From NCBI GenBank assembly GCA_041752315.1, contig JBGSHJ010000060.1, positions 62,001-126,000 on the forward strand: a stretch of DNA of 64,000 bases, read 5' to 3'. Within the stretch, counting starts at the first letter, position 1; each line of letters begins with the position of its first letter. Below are positions 32,810 to 41,426 of the stretch, piece by piece. This DNA comes from SYFY01 sp041752315. Its GTDB lineage: Bacteria; Pseudomonadota; Gammaproteobacteria; Pseudomonadales; Azotimanducaceae. The notes below the pieces were generated by a model, which did no database searches, was not told the DNA's origin, and saw nothing but the letters and a program-made list of their open reading frames with translations. A program made the translations under genes and the position numbers.

Positions 32810-32890
32810 GGCTTCGATTCCGAGAACAAGAACGATCAAATCCCGAGGTGTGTCCTCGTGGTTTGAGGAGAATCACGAGGTGTGTCTCTG
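32810..32890 (+). repeat. REP-like repeats, locus D
   Basis: Begins 12 bases after the vapC stop with the same 46-bp stretch found at 27011-27056, containing CGAGGTGTGTCCTCG at 32844-32858, then a degenerate second copy at about 32876-32890. Confidence 0.8.
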
Positions 32891-33036
32891 AGCGGAAACC
32901 CACTTTGGGCACCGTTCGCATGAGGTCCCTCTTTCATCTTCTCCCGGTACTTCTGCCCTCCTCCCCTCGCCCACACCAAGGCAGCACCCATCAAACTCGG
33001 GTCGGCCCGTGACACCACAGGGCCTTTCTGTGCGTG

Positions 33037-33052
33037 TGGCCAGAATCTTGCA
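33037..33052 (+). promoter_or_regulatory. sigma-54 promoter for the xdhABC-uraD-uraH-puuD operon
   Basis: Reads TGGCCAGAATCTTGCA: GG-N10-GC spacing, TGGC and TTGCA intact, one or two mismatches in between. The predicted leader to ATG 33284 is about 220 bases, unusually long because of the element at 33127-33265. Confidence 0.65.
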
Positions 33053-33126
33053 TTCTTCATGTTCGTATCAAAGGCAGGCATGACCAGAGGTCGAGGAGAT
33101 GCAACACACAAGGCCAGACGTCCCGC

Positions 33127-33265
33127 TTGAGGCCTTCATGAATGTCCTGCTGCGGTTGCAGGTCTGCAGGAAATCAACGCACGCGCTTTCCCAGAGTTCG
33201 TCACGCACTCTTTTCCAGCTTCTTGTCCCTGGTGACAGAACTTCATGAATAATCCGGGTTGGCCC
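33127..33265. mobile_element. possible MITE-like element in the xdhA leader
   Basis: Bounded by GGCCTTCATGAATGTCCTGC at 33131-33150 and, inverted, by GACAGAACTTCATGAATAATCC at 33234-33255: both arms share TTCATGAA followed by a TxCTG-type motif. The right end (TTCATGAATA then CGGG) resembles the right end of the 179-bp element at 15453-15631. The interior is less clearly palindromic and no target duplication is visible. Confidence 0.4.
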
Positions 33266-33283
33266 AACGTGTAAAGAACCAAC

Positions 33284-34825
33284 ATGCTCGAACTACGCAT
33301 CAATGATTCCCGGGTTGCACCAGGCGACCTTGATCCGGCTACCACGCTGCTCGACTACCTGCGCAACACCATGCACCTCACGGGTACCAAGGAAGGGTGT
33401 GCCTCCGGAGACTGCGGTGCCTGCACCGTCGTGGTCGGTTATCTGCAGGAACCTGCGCGCCTGCAGATACCGACTAGCGGACCGGATGCAGTGGTCTACC
33501 GCACACTCAACAGCTGCATTACGCCATTGGCAGCACTGCACGGTACGCAGGTTCTCACCGTCGAAGCGGTGGGCAACAACACCCGCCCACACGCGGTACA
33601 GAGTGCCATGGTCCAACAGCACGGTTCGCAGTGCGGCTTCTGCACACCGGGTTTTGTGATGAGCATGGTTGGCCTGACACTTCGTCAAAGTGCGCCTGAC
33701 GCGTCAGCATCCCGGGAAAGCGGTGCGTCTGGCGCGGTGACCGCTGAATCCATACGACCTGCACTGGGCGGCAATCTATGCCGCTGTACTGGTTATCGCA
33801 GCATCCTGGACGCCGGTGTCCAGGCCTTGTCCTCGACTGCCGAGCCCATTCCGGCCCTCGAACACACGGCCGCGGTCCTGCGGGAAATCAACACACACAA
33901 CGTCAAGCCAGGACTGCAGACACGCTACTTCCAGCCGACGACCGCAGCGGAACTGCAGGGTCTGCTGGCAGAAGACGCGGACCGGCCAGCGCGTATCGTG
34001 GTGGGTGGTACAGACCTCTGGCTGGAGGTAACCCAACAGTATCGCCGCTTCGAAAAAGTCATCGATGTCTCGCGAGTGGAAACATTGAATCGCACGGAGT
34101 TGACGCACGACGCGCTCACGATTGGTGCGGCAGTCACCCATGAACGACTGGAATCGCTGTTCGGGAGCGACGGGCTCGTCCCGTGCGCCGCGATCATTCG
34201 CATGCTGGATCGATTTGCATCGCCACAGATCCGTCATCGCGGCAGCCTGGGTGGCAATCTGGCGAATGGTTCCCCCATTGCGGATTGGCCGCCTGTGCTT
34301 CTGGCGCTTGACGCCCAGGTTCACATCGGCAGTGTGAGCGGGCGCCGAACCCGGCTGCCGATCGACATCTTTCACGAAGGTTACCGAAAGACAGCGCTCG
34401 ACCGCGGGCAGTACCTCCAGTCGGTGGAGATTCCCCTGCCTGTCGAATGGTCGGCGCTGCAGGTCTTCAAGATCACCAAACGACACGAAGATGATATCTC
34501 GAGTGTTCTCGGTGCGTTTTATTTCAAGGTCGACAATGGCCGCATCTGTCACGCCCGGATCGCCTATGGCGGCGTCGCCGCCATCCCGCTGCGAGTGCCC
34601 TCGGTGGAAGCCATGCTCCTCGGGCAGATGCCTGACAGTTTTCTTCCGGGGCAGGTATCGTCCGGTGTCCTGGTCGAAGCACTGGGTGAAGTGGTCAAGC
34701 CGATCTCGGATGTCCGGGCCAGTGTTGCATACAGATCCGCGATGGCAGCCACCCTGCTGCAGAAGGCCCTCGCAGTCACTGCAGGCCACACCGATCCGGA
34801 TCTTCTGGCGGTGCAACCCGCATGA
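33284..34825 (+). CDS. xdhA: xanthine dehydrogenase small subunit (Fe-S/FAD)
   Basis: A 513-residue subunit carrying two [2Fe-2S] clusters and FAD. The plant-type cluster is in TKEGCASGDCGACTVVVG, the second in QCGFCTPGFVMS and GGNLCRCTGYRSI, and the FAD domain contains IVVGGTDLWLEV and PQIRHRGSLGGNLANGSPIADWPP. Together with XdhB it oxidises hypoxanthine to xanthine and xanthine to urate, passing electrons from molybdopterin through Fe-S to FAD and NAD. Its stop overlaps xdhB (ATGA). First gene of the urate operon. Confidence 0.97.
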   Translation: MLELRINDSRVAPGDLDPATTLLDYLRNTMHLTGTKEGCASGDCGACTVVVGYLQEPARLQIPTSGPDAVVYRTLNSCITPLAALHGTQVLTVEAVGNNTRPHAVQSAMVQQHGSQCGFCTPGFVMSMVGLTLRQSAPDASASRESGASGAVTAESIRPALGGNLCRCTGYRSILDAGVQALSSTAEPIPALEHTAAVLREINTHNVKPGLQTRYFQPTTAAELQGLLAEDADRPARIVVGGTDLWLEVTQQYRRFEKVIDVSRVETLNRTELTHDALTIGAAVTHERLESLFGSDGLVPCAAIIRMLDRFASPQIRHRGSLGGNLANGSPIADWPPVLLALDAQVHIGSVSGRRTRLPIDIFHEGYRKTALDRGQYLQSVEIPLPVEWSALQVFKITKRHEDDISSVLGAFYFKVDNGRICHARIAYGGVAAIPLRVPSVEAMLLGQMPDSFLPGQVSSGVLVEALGEVVKPISDVRASVAYRSAMAATLLQKALAVTAGHTDPDLLAVQPA

Positions 34826-37191
34826 AACTCAACAACACGCTCTCTCCAGACAGCAACGCGGGTTTTGACTCGTCCCATGCTTCCGAAGGTATGGGCCAGG
34901 CCGTGCCACATGAATCGGCTGTCCGTCATGTCAACGGTCGCGCGCTGTACGTTGATGACATCCCGGTACCCGAAGACTGCCTGCACGTTGCCACGGGAAT
35001 GAGTCCGATTGCCCATGGCATCCTGACCCGCCTGGATCTCACGCGGGTCCGCAGTTTTCCTGGTGTCACGGATGTCATCACGGCGCAAGATGTCCCGGGT
35101 GAACTGGACATCGGTGCCATTTTTCCGGGTGATCCCCTGTTTGTTGATCGTGAGATCAGCTACATCGGTCAACCGTTGTTTGCAGTGGCTGCTCGTTCCC
35201 TGACGATTGCCAAACAGGCATCGATGCTGGCGGAAGTCGAGTACTCAACACTTCCGGCACTCCTGGACGCGACGGCGGCACTGCAGGCAGGGAATTTTGT
35301 TCTGCCCTCACGCACATGGCAGCGGGGGGATACCACCGCCGCGCTGCTGAAATCGGAACTGGTTCTGGAAGGCAGCCTGCTGGTCCGGGGACAGGAGCAC
35401 TTTTATCTCGAAGGCCAGGTGAGCCTGGCCATACCCGGCGAAGATGGCGGCGTGCTGGTCCACAGCGCCACGCAGCACCCCCACGAAGTTCAGGAACTGG
35501 TGGCCCGGGTGCTCGGTGTACCGATGCATCGCATACAGGTTGAATGTCGTCGCATGGGCGGCGGGTTTGGTGGCAAGGAAAGCCAGGCCGCCTCGCTCGC
35601 CTGCATGGCGGCGCTGTTTGCCGTTCGGCAGCAGCGAACCGTCAAGTACCGCATGCCCCGCGCCGATGACATGGTACAAACCGGGAAACGCCACGATTTC
35701 CACAATCGTTACCGGATCGGCTTCAGCCGCGATGGAATTCTGGAAGCGGCCCAGATCGAACTGTCAGGGATGTGTGGTTATTCACCCGATCTCTCCGACG
35801 GCATCGTTGATCGCGCGATGTTCCACGCCACCAACGCGTACTACGTGCCACATACCACCATCACGGGACATCGCTGTCGGACGCACACGGTGTCCAATAC
35901 GGCCTTCCGCGGTTTTGGTGGCCCGCAGGGCATGGTGACCGCGGAAGCCGCCATGGACGAAATCGCAGCAAGATTGGGTATGGATCCGCTGGTGCTGCGC
36001 AAGCGCAACCTCTATGCACCCGGAGCGGACGAAACACCCTACGGTCAGAAGATCAGCCAGCATGTGATGCTCGACCTGCTGGAAACACTTGAACAACGGG
36101 TGGACTATGCGGCGTGGCGCAAGGCTGTTGGAATTTTCAATCAGGCGGAAGGTCCGCTGAAAAAAGGACTGGCGCTTACCCCCGTACAGTTCGGCATCTC
36201 ATTCACAACCACGCATCTGAACCAGGCCGGTGCACTGGTCAGCATCTTCATCGATGGCAGCATCGAACTGTCCCATGCAGGAACCGAAATGGGACAGGGT
36301 CTCTACACCAAGATCGCGCAGGTGGTGGCCACTGCGTTCGGAGTTTCCCTCCAACAGGTTCGCAACAGCAGCACCCGGACTGACAAGGTTCCCAACGGAT
36401 CGCCAACCGCCGCCTCCACTGGCACCGACATGAATGCCCTGGCGGCACTGGATGCCTGCACGAAGATCCAGCAGGGCCTGCGTACGTTTGCAGCGCAGAC
36501 ACTGGGCTGGAACTCATCCACCATGCTGTTTCGCGACGACAAGGTCAGCGACGGTACTTCATCCCTGCCGTTTCACGAGTTCATCGAACGGGCCTGGCGT
36601 GCCCGTACGCCACTTTCGGCAACCGGTTTTTACCGGACTCCCGAAATTCACTTCGACAAGCAGCTGGGACGCGGTCATCCCTTTTACTACTTCGCTCATG
36701 GTGCGGCGGTAAGCGAGGTCGTCATCGACACCCGTACCGGCGAGTATCGCGTCTTGCGTACCGAAATTCTTCAGGACGTCGGCAGTTCTCTCAATCCGGC
36801 CGTTGACATGGGTCAGATCGAAGGTGGTTTTGCCCAGGGGCTTGGCTGGTTGACCACGGAAGAACTGCTTTGGGATGCACAGGGCCGAATCACCTCGGCG
36901 AGTCCCGCGACCTACAAGATCCCTACTGCCCATGATATCCCGGCCGTGTTGAACGTCGGCTTTTTCAACCAGCCCAACACCGTTGATTCGATACACCGAT
37001 CCAAAGCCGTCGGCGAGCCGCCCGTGATGCTGGCGATCTCCGTGTGGTGCGCGCTTCGGGACGCATGCGCCAGCGCCGCAGACCTGCGTCTGCAGCGTTA
37101 TCTGCCTTCGCTGCCGGTGCCTGCGACTCCCGAACAGGTGTACTGGGCGGTCCAGGATGCGCGCCTGCACGCGTCCGGAGAACTGTCATGA
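34822..37191 (+). CDS. xdhB: xanthine dehydrogenase large subunit (molybdopterin)
   Basis: A 789-residue molybdopterin subunit. Cofactor and active-site segments are RMGGGFGGKESQ, the FRGFGGPQGMVTAE region with the substrate-orienting arginine, HAGTEMGQGLYTKIAQ, and the C-terminal KAVGEPPVMLAISVW that contains the catalytic glutamate. Length matches the bacterial XdhB family. It overlaps xdhC by four bases (ATGA). It needs sulfurated molybdenum cofactor, which XdhC supplies. Confidence 0.97.
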   Translation: MKLNNTLSPDSNAGFDSSHASEGMGQAVPHESAVRHVNGRALYVDDIPVPEDCLHVATGMSPIAHGILTRLDLTRVRSFPGVTDVITAQDVPGELDIGAIFPGDPLFVDREISYIGQPLFAVAARSLTIAKQASMLAEVEYSTLPALLDATAALQAGNFVLPSRTWQRGDTTAALLKSELVLEGSLLVRGQEHFYLEGQVSLAIPGEDGGVLVHSATQHPHEVQELVARVLGVPMHRIQVECRRMGGGFGGKESQAASLACMAALFAVRQQRTVKYRMPRADDMVQTGKRHDFHNRYRIGFSRDGILEAAQIELSGMCGYSPDLSDGIVDRAMFHATNAYYVPHTTITGHRCRTHTVSNTAFRGFGGPQGMVTAEAAMDEIAARLGMDPLVLRKRNLYAPGADETPYGQKISQHVMLDLLETLEQRVDYAAWRKAVGIFNQAEGPLKKGLALTPVQFGISFTTTHLNQAGALVSIFIDGSIELSHAGTEMGQGLYTKIAQVVATAFGVSLQQVRNSSTRTDKVPNGSPTAASTGTDMNALAALDACTKIQQGLRTFAAQTLGWNSSTMLFRDDKVSDGTSSLPFHEFIERAWRARTPLSATGFYRTPEIHFDKQLGRGHPFYYFAHGAAVSEVVIDTRTGEYRVLRTEILQDVGSSLNPAVDMGQIEGGFAQGLGWLTTEELLWDAQGRITSASPATYKIPTAHDIPAVLNVGFFNQPNTVDSIHRSKAVGEPPVMLAISVWCALRDACASAADLRLQRYLPSLPVPATPEQVYWAVQDARLHASGELS

Positions 37192-38042
37192 CCCTGCGCT
37201 GGCAACAGGCGGTGAGTCGCTGCTCCCGGCAAGGCACACCATTCGTACTGGCAACGGTGCTGGCAACCAGTGGCTCAACACCGCGTGGCAACGGTGCCAA
37301 GATGGTCATCACCCGACAGACCACATACGACAGCATCGGCGGGGGCCAGCTTGAGCAACTGGTGATCACACGTGCACACGAACTGCTGGCGGGTACGACC
37401 AGCATCCAGGAAGTCACCCACTTCCCCCTGGCGGCCGCTGCATTGCAGTGTTGTGGTGGCAGCATGACGGTACTGCTGGAGTCCTTTGGCCTGGACAGCA
37501 TCCCGGTCACCCTGTTTGGTGCAGGCCATGTCGCGCAGCGCCTCGCTGCGCTGCTGCACGATCTTTCGATTCCCGTCACGCTCATCGACCATCGCGAAGC
37601 GCAGCTCGCCGGTATCACAGCCGACGTCGAAAAACTCTGCCTGGAGACGCCGGAGAGTGCGGTCGAAGGTCTCGATGCCAACAGCTTTGTACTGGTGATG
37701 ACACATGATCACCTGCTGGACTATCGATTGATCAAGGCACTGCTTGATCGCAGCCCGATCGCATTTGTCGGCATGATCGGCTCCTCGACCAAATGGCAGC
37801 GCTTCACCGAACGACTCCGTCAGGACGGTGTTCCAGTACAACGAATCAGGACAGTGCAGTGTCCGATCGGTCTGGACACCGTGCCTGGCAAGGAACCCAT
37901 GGCGGTGGCCATCTCGGTTGCCGCCCAGCTGCTGCAGGAGCGGCAACGACGGACACGCCTTCCCAGTCCGCCTGCTTCACTCAGCTGGCGCCAGATTCGA
38001 TCGAGCCTTGTGCAGGAGGCATCCATCGATGCAGCCGACTGA
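37188..38042 (+). CDS. xdhC: XdhC, molybdenum-cofactor insertion chaperone
   Basis: A 284-residue protein that binds molybdenum cofactor, protects its sulfurated form and hands it to XdhB. The N-terminal LATVLATSGSTPRGNGAKM and IGGGQLEQLV are the XdhC/CoxI signature. A Rossmann domain follows with VTLFGAGHVAQRLAALL, and the C-terminal part has FVGMIGSSTKWQRF and PIGLDTVPGKEPMAVAISVAAQLL. It overlaps xdhB by 4 bp and uraD by 14 bp. Confidence 0.96.
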   Translation: MTLRWQQAVSRCSRQGTPFVLATVLATSGSTPRGNGAKMVITRQTTYDSIGGGQLEQLVITRAHELLAGTTSIQEVTHFPLAAAALQCCGGSMTVLLESFGLDSIPVTLFGAGHVAQRLAALLHDLSIPVTLIDHREAQLAGITADVEKLCLETPESAVEGLDANSFVLVMTHDHLLDYRLIKALLDRSPIAFVGMIGSSTKWQRFTERLRQDGVPVQRIRTVQCPIGLDTVPGKEPMAVAISVAAQLLQERQRRTRLPSPPASLSWRQIRSSLVQEASIDAAD

Positions 38043-38616
38043 CCCCGAAGGTTCAGCTGCAGACCTGTCGTCCGAACAACGACTGGCGGTCGACGCTCTG
38101 AACATCCTGGATGACAAGGCAGCGTGTGCGCTTCTGTCGAGCAGCAGTCACTGTGAATGGTGGGCGGCCCGGATGCTGGCACGGCGACCGTTTGCAGATC
38201 TCGAGCAGATCGAAGCAGCAGGCAGGGAAGTGTGGTCAAAGACAACCACCGACCATTGGCTCGCGGCCTTTGCCGGTCACCCCCTGATTGGTGATGTCGA
38301 ACACCTGCGCCAGCGTTTTGACAATCGGGCCATCGGCGAACAGGGACAGGTCATGCGCTCCAGCGCGACGGTGCTCGAAGAGCTGGCCAGGTTGAATCAT
38401 GACTACCTGGCTCGACATGGCTTCATCTTCATCATCTGTGCAACGGGCAGGTCGGCAGAAGACATGCTCATCGCCTTGCGCAGTCGTATCGGCAGGAGCA
38501 CGGAAGAAGAGCTGGCAACTGCCGCGCGGGAACACGCTGCAATCACCAATCTTCGACTGACGGCCTGGTTGAGGTCACACCAGCGGCCGCGCCATGAGAT
38601 CCACCATGTGCCCTGA
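38029..38616 (+). CDS. uraD: OHCU decarboxylase
   Basis: A 195-residue 2-oxo-4-hydroxy-4-carboxy-5-ureidoimidazoline decarboxylase, producing S-allantoin. The catalytic histidine lies in AAFAGHPLIGDVEHLR, with the downstream LNHDYLARHGFIFIICATGRSAEDML motif and the E-x-x-x-A-x-x-E-x-x-I-T ending (EEELATAAREHAAITNLRL). The start ATG 38029 lies inside the last codons of xdhC, preceded by AGGAGG, an unusually strong ribosome-binding site. Confidence 0.95.
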   Translation: MQPTDPEGSAADLSSEQRLAVDALNILDDKAACALLSSSSHCEWWAARMLARRPFADLEQIEAAGREVWSKTTTDHWLAAFAGHPLIGDVEHLRQRFDNRAIGEQGQVMRSSATVLEELARLNHDYLARHGFIFIICATGRSAEDMLIALRSRIGRSTEEELATAAREHAAITNLRLTAWLRSHQRPRHEIHHVP

Positions 38617-38658
38617 CATGTTCATGCACACAATGCCTCTTGCCTGGCGGTGCAGACC

Positions 38659-38997
38659 ATGACCCTGGCCACGCTCAGCACGCACATCCTCGATATCGGG
38701 ACCGGCACGCCAGCAGTCGGCGTTCGCGTCGAACTGCTGCGTGAAGGAGAACCTGTTCCGATCGCCGCCGCGTCAACGGACACGGATGGGCGAGTTCGAA
38801 CCTGGAGTCCAGACGTCCAGCTGGAACCTGGCCACTATCAACTGCTGTTTCATTCCGGCGAGTGGTATCGAAGCCGTTCAAAGGAGAGCTTCTATCCGAT
38901 CATCACCATTCATTTTTCGGTGCTGGTCCACCCGTCGCACTATCACGTTCCACTGCTGCTGAACCAGTTCGGCTACAGCACGTACAGAGGCAGTTGA
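38659..38997 (+). CDS. uraH: 5-hydroxyisourate hydrolase (transthyretin-like)
   Basis: A 112-residue HIUase, hydrolysing the unstable product of urate oxidation to OHCU. Conserved residues are the N-terminal LSTHILDIGTGTPA, the HYQLLFHSGEWYR region and the C-terminal tetrapeptide YRGS, which is diagnostic and separates HIUases from transthyretin. ATG 38659 is preferred over GTG 38650. Its stop overlaps the puuD start (TGATG). Confidence 0.96.
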   Translation: MTLATLSTHILDIGTGTPAVGVRVELLREGEPVPIAAASTDTDGRVRTWSPDVQLEPGHYQLLFHSGEWYRSRSKESFYPIITIHFSVLVHPSHYHVPLLLNQFGYSTYRGS

Positions 38998-40202
38998 TGG
39001 AAGGACACCTGCTGGAGTGGCTGGCTTTTCTGGTGCGCTGGATTCATGTGATCGCCGGCATCGCCTGGATCGGTGCTTCGTTCTATTTCATCTGGCTGGA
39101 TCAGAGCCTGGTGCCCGCGTCGCAGGAGAAGGCTGCGCGGGGTCTGAAGGGCGAATTGTGGGCAATTCATGGCGGTGGAATCTACGAAGTTGGCAAGTAC
39201 CATCTCGCGCCACAACGCATGCCCGAGACTCTGCACTGGTTCAAGTGGGAGGCCTACAGCACCTGGCTTTCGGGCAGTGCTCTGCTGGTCGTCATCTACT
39301 ATGTTCGAGCACAGAGTTATCTCATTGGCGCGGAAACGTGGGTACAGACACCCCTGGTCGCCATCACGGCCAGCGTGACTTACCTGCTGGTCATATTGGC
39401 ACTGTACGAGGCGAGCATCCGCTCCGTGCTGCAGAACCGGCCAGTGGCTTTTGCGCTCCTGATCACCGTGGTCATGACGCTGGCCAGCTGGTTGGCCTGG
39501 CAACTGTTTACCCCGCGTGCCGCCATGCTGCATGTTGGCGCAGCCCTCGCCACCATCATGGCGGGCAATGTTCTCCTCGGTATCATTCCGGCACAGAAAA
39601 AACTGGTCTCGGCCATCGGGGCGGGTGTGGATCCGGACCCTCAACCGGCTCTGCTGGCAAAGCTGCGCTCGACCCACAACAACTACTTCACGCTACCGGT
39701 TCTCTTCTGCATGCTTGGCAATCACGCGCCATTTCTCTATACCGGCTCCATGGCCTGGCTGCTGGTGGTTGCACTGGCGCTCACGGCAGCGACCGCGCGT
39801 CATTTTTTCAATCTCAGGAATCTGGGGAGACACCAACCTGGCTGGCTGGTCGGACCAGCACTGGCCTTCTGTGTGCTGGTGTTTGTCAGCATGCCCGCAA
39901 CGTCATCAAGGGATCTCGCTCCCGGCAGGGACAATCACCGGAACCGCGGCGACATCGCGCGTCTGGTGACCATCCATTGCACGCCCTGCCATGCGCAGAA
40001 ACCGGCTTTTCCCGGTTATGCAACCCCGCCCGCAGGACTGCTGTTCGAGCACCCTGAGCAGTTGTCAGGAACCTCGGTTGGAATACCGGCGGATCGGATC
40101 CGGTCCGCGCTCGCCACCGGTTTCATGCCGCTGGGAAATCTGACGGGCATGACACCCGAGGAGCGGACTACCCTGCTGGCGTGGATTCAGGCTGAACGCT
40201 GA
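38997..40202 (+). CDS. puuD: membrane-bound urate oxidase with cytochrome c domain
   Basis: A 401-residue protein. Residues 1 to about 305 form a polytopic membrane domain (around eight helices) typical of PuuD: RWIHVIAGIAWIGASFYFIWLD, GELWAIHGGGIYEVGKY and STHNNYFTLPVLFCML. The C terminus is a monoheme cytochrome c domain with CTPCH and a Met ligand candidate in ATGFMPLGNLTGMT. PuuD oxidises urate to 5-hydroxyisourate and sends electrons to the respiratory chain instead of making peroxide. Last gene of the xdh operon; its end overlaps convergent puuE by 16 bp. Confidence 0.95.
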   Translation: MEGHLLEWLAFLVRWIHVIAGIAWIGASFYFIWLDQSLVPASQEKAARGLKGELWAIHGGGIYEVGKYHLAPQRMPETLHWFKWEAYSTWLSGSALLVVIYYVRAQSYLIGAETWVQTPLVAITASVTYLLVILALYEASIRSVLQNRPVAFALLITVVMTLASWLAWQLFTPRAAMLHVGAALATIMAGNVLLGIIPAQKKLVSAIGAGVDPDPQPALLAKLRSTHNNYFTLPVLFCMLGNHAPFLYTGSMAWLLVVALALTAATARHFFNLRNLGRHQPGWLVGPALAFCVLVFVSMPATSSRDLAPGRDNHRNRGDIARLVTIHCTPCHAQKPAFPGYATPPAGLLFEHPEQLSGTSVGIPADRIRSALATGFMPLGNLTGMTPEERTTLLAWIQAER

Positions 40203-41128
40203 GGCGGATGTTCGGCATGCCAGTGACGTGCTATGTCGATCCGTCGACTCCACCAGACTCCGTCATGTCTACCGGCATAGTCGAGGAAACGCATCAGGGC
40301 GGCCACACGTCCAGGCCGACCCGCAATGCGGCAATGCAACCCGATGTTCATCATCTTTGGCGCTGACTCACCTTCTGCATAGAGCACGTCAAAAGTGTCC
40401 TTGAGATAGCAGAAAAACTGATCGCCCGAGTTGAAGCCCTGCGGGGATGCAAATCGCATGTCGTTGACATCAAGTGTATAGGGGATGATCAGGTGCGGCG
40501 CTACGCCGGCCTGCAGATGCCAGTAGGGAAGATCATCCGCGTACGAATCGGAGTCATAGAGAAAGCCGCCTTCTTCCATCACGATGGCGCGGGTATTCGG
40601 ACTGTCGCGGCCGGTGTACCAGCCCAGCGGGCGGCTGCCGGTAACCGCCGTATGCAGTGCAACGGCGCGCTTCAAGTGCAGCTTTTCTTCGTCTGCAGAG
40701 ACAAACTGGTAGTCAATCCAGCGATAACCATGCGAAGCAATCTCCCAGTCTGCCTCTCGCATCGCCGCCACCGCTTCCGGGTGCCGCGCCAGTGCCATGG
40801 CTACACCATAGACGGTCACAGGAACCGACCTCGCGGTCAGGCAGCGATACAGCCGCCAGAATCCTGAACGGGTTCCGTACTCATAGATCGACTCCATGCT
40901 CATGTGCCGCGCGGGGTAAGCCCTGGCTCCCATGATCTCCGACAGAAAGGTCTCTGACGCAGGGTCACCATGCAGCACATTGTTTTCCCCTCCTTCTTCA
41001 AAATTCAGAACCACCTGCAGCGCCAGTCGAGCCTGGCCAGGCCAGCGGGGATCGGGTGGTTGACGACCGTACCCACGCAAGTCACGCGGGTAGTCGCCGG
41101 ACACGGGATCGAACTCCAGAACGTTCAT
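40187..41128 (-). CDS. puuE: allantoinase, polysaccharide-deacetylase type
   Basis: A 313-residue allantoinase of the PuuE type, unrelated to the amidohydrolase AllB: DLRGYGRQPPDPRWPGQARL and LQVVLNFEEGGENNVLHGD are diagnostic, followed by WEIASHGYRWIDYQF and GWYTGRDSPNTR. It opens allantoin to allantoate without a bound metal in characterised members. ATG 41128 is chosen as the first methionine of the conserved N terminus. It has its own sigma-54 promoter and is convergent with puuD, so both urate-branch transcripts meet at their ends. Confidence 0.95.
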   Translation of the reverse strand: MNVLEFDPVSGDYPRDLRGYGRQPPDPRWPGQARLALQVVLNFEEGGENNVLHGDPASETFLSEIMGARAYPARHMSMESIYEYGTRSGFWRLYRCLTARSVPVTVYGVAMALARHPEAVAAMREADWEIASHGYRWIDYQFVSADEEKLHLKRAVALHTAVTGSRPLGWYTGRDSPNTRAIVMEEGGFLYDSDSYADDLPYWHLQAGVAPHLIIPYTLDVNDMRFASPQGFNSGDQFFCYLKDTFDVLYAEGESAPKMMNIGLHCRIAGRPGRVAALMRFLDYAGRHDGVWWSRRIDIARHWHAEHPPQRSA

Positions 41129-41183
41129 CAGGACTTCCTCGTCAGGTTCGAACACAGACTCTGCATCATTGCCGTACTGACAA

Positions 41184-41199
41184 AGCAACGTTCAGGCCA
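41184..41199 (-). promoter_or_regulatory. sigma-54 promoter for puuE
   Basis: The minus strand reads TGGCCTGAACGTTGCT, one mismatch from TGGCAYR-N4-TTGCW, with GG-N10-GC spacing. The predicted leader is about 45 bases. Confidence 0.75.
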
Positions 41200-41373
41200 G
41201 TGCCAGTGGGTGCAGTACCATCGGTTGGCCAGCAGATTCGCCATCACAATTCACTCAACGCATCGGATTGGTGCGATCGCTGCCATCCCCTGTTCGATGC
41301 TGGTGCTGCAAGGGCCGCCCCGAGTCATTGATCGGAGGCCAAGGTTCCGCAACAAGGCTTCACCTCTGTCCAG

Positions 41374-41396
41374 ACCACGATCGCGCGTGGTTTTTT
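41374..41396 (+). terminator. hairpin plus T-run (possible terminator)
   Basis: ACCACG-ATCGCG-CGTGGT followed by TTTTT. It looks like a small intrinsic terminator, yet no plus-strand gene lies just upstream; it may insulate the sigma-54 promoter 30 bp downstream or be a protein site. Confidence 0.35.
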
Positions 41397-41426
41397 ACTG
41401 ACCAACCTTTGGTGCCTGTTTGGCAG

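Larger units (their letters stand above)
32798..33283. other. 486-bp gap: REP locus D, sigma-54 promoter, palindromic element
   Basis: No gene. In order it holds REP-like locus D (32810-32890), a sigma-54 promoter (33037-33052) and a possible MITE-like element (33127-33265) that forms most of the xdhA leader. Confidence 0.7.
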
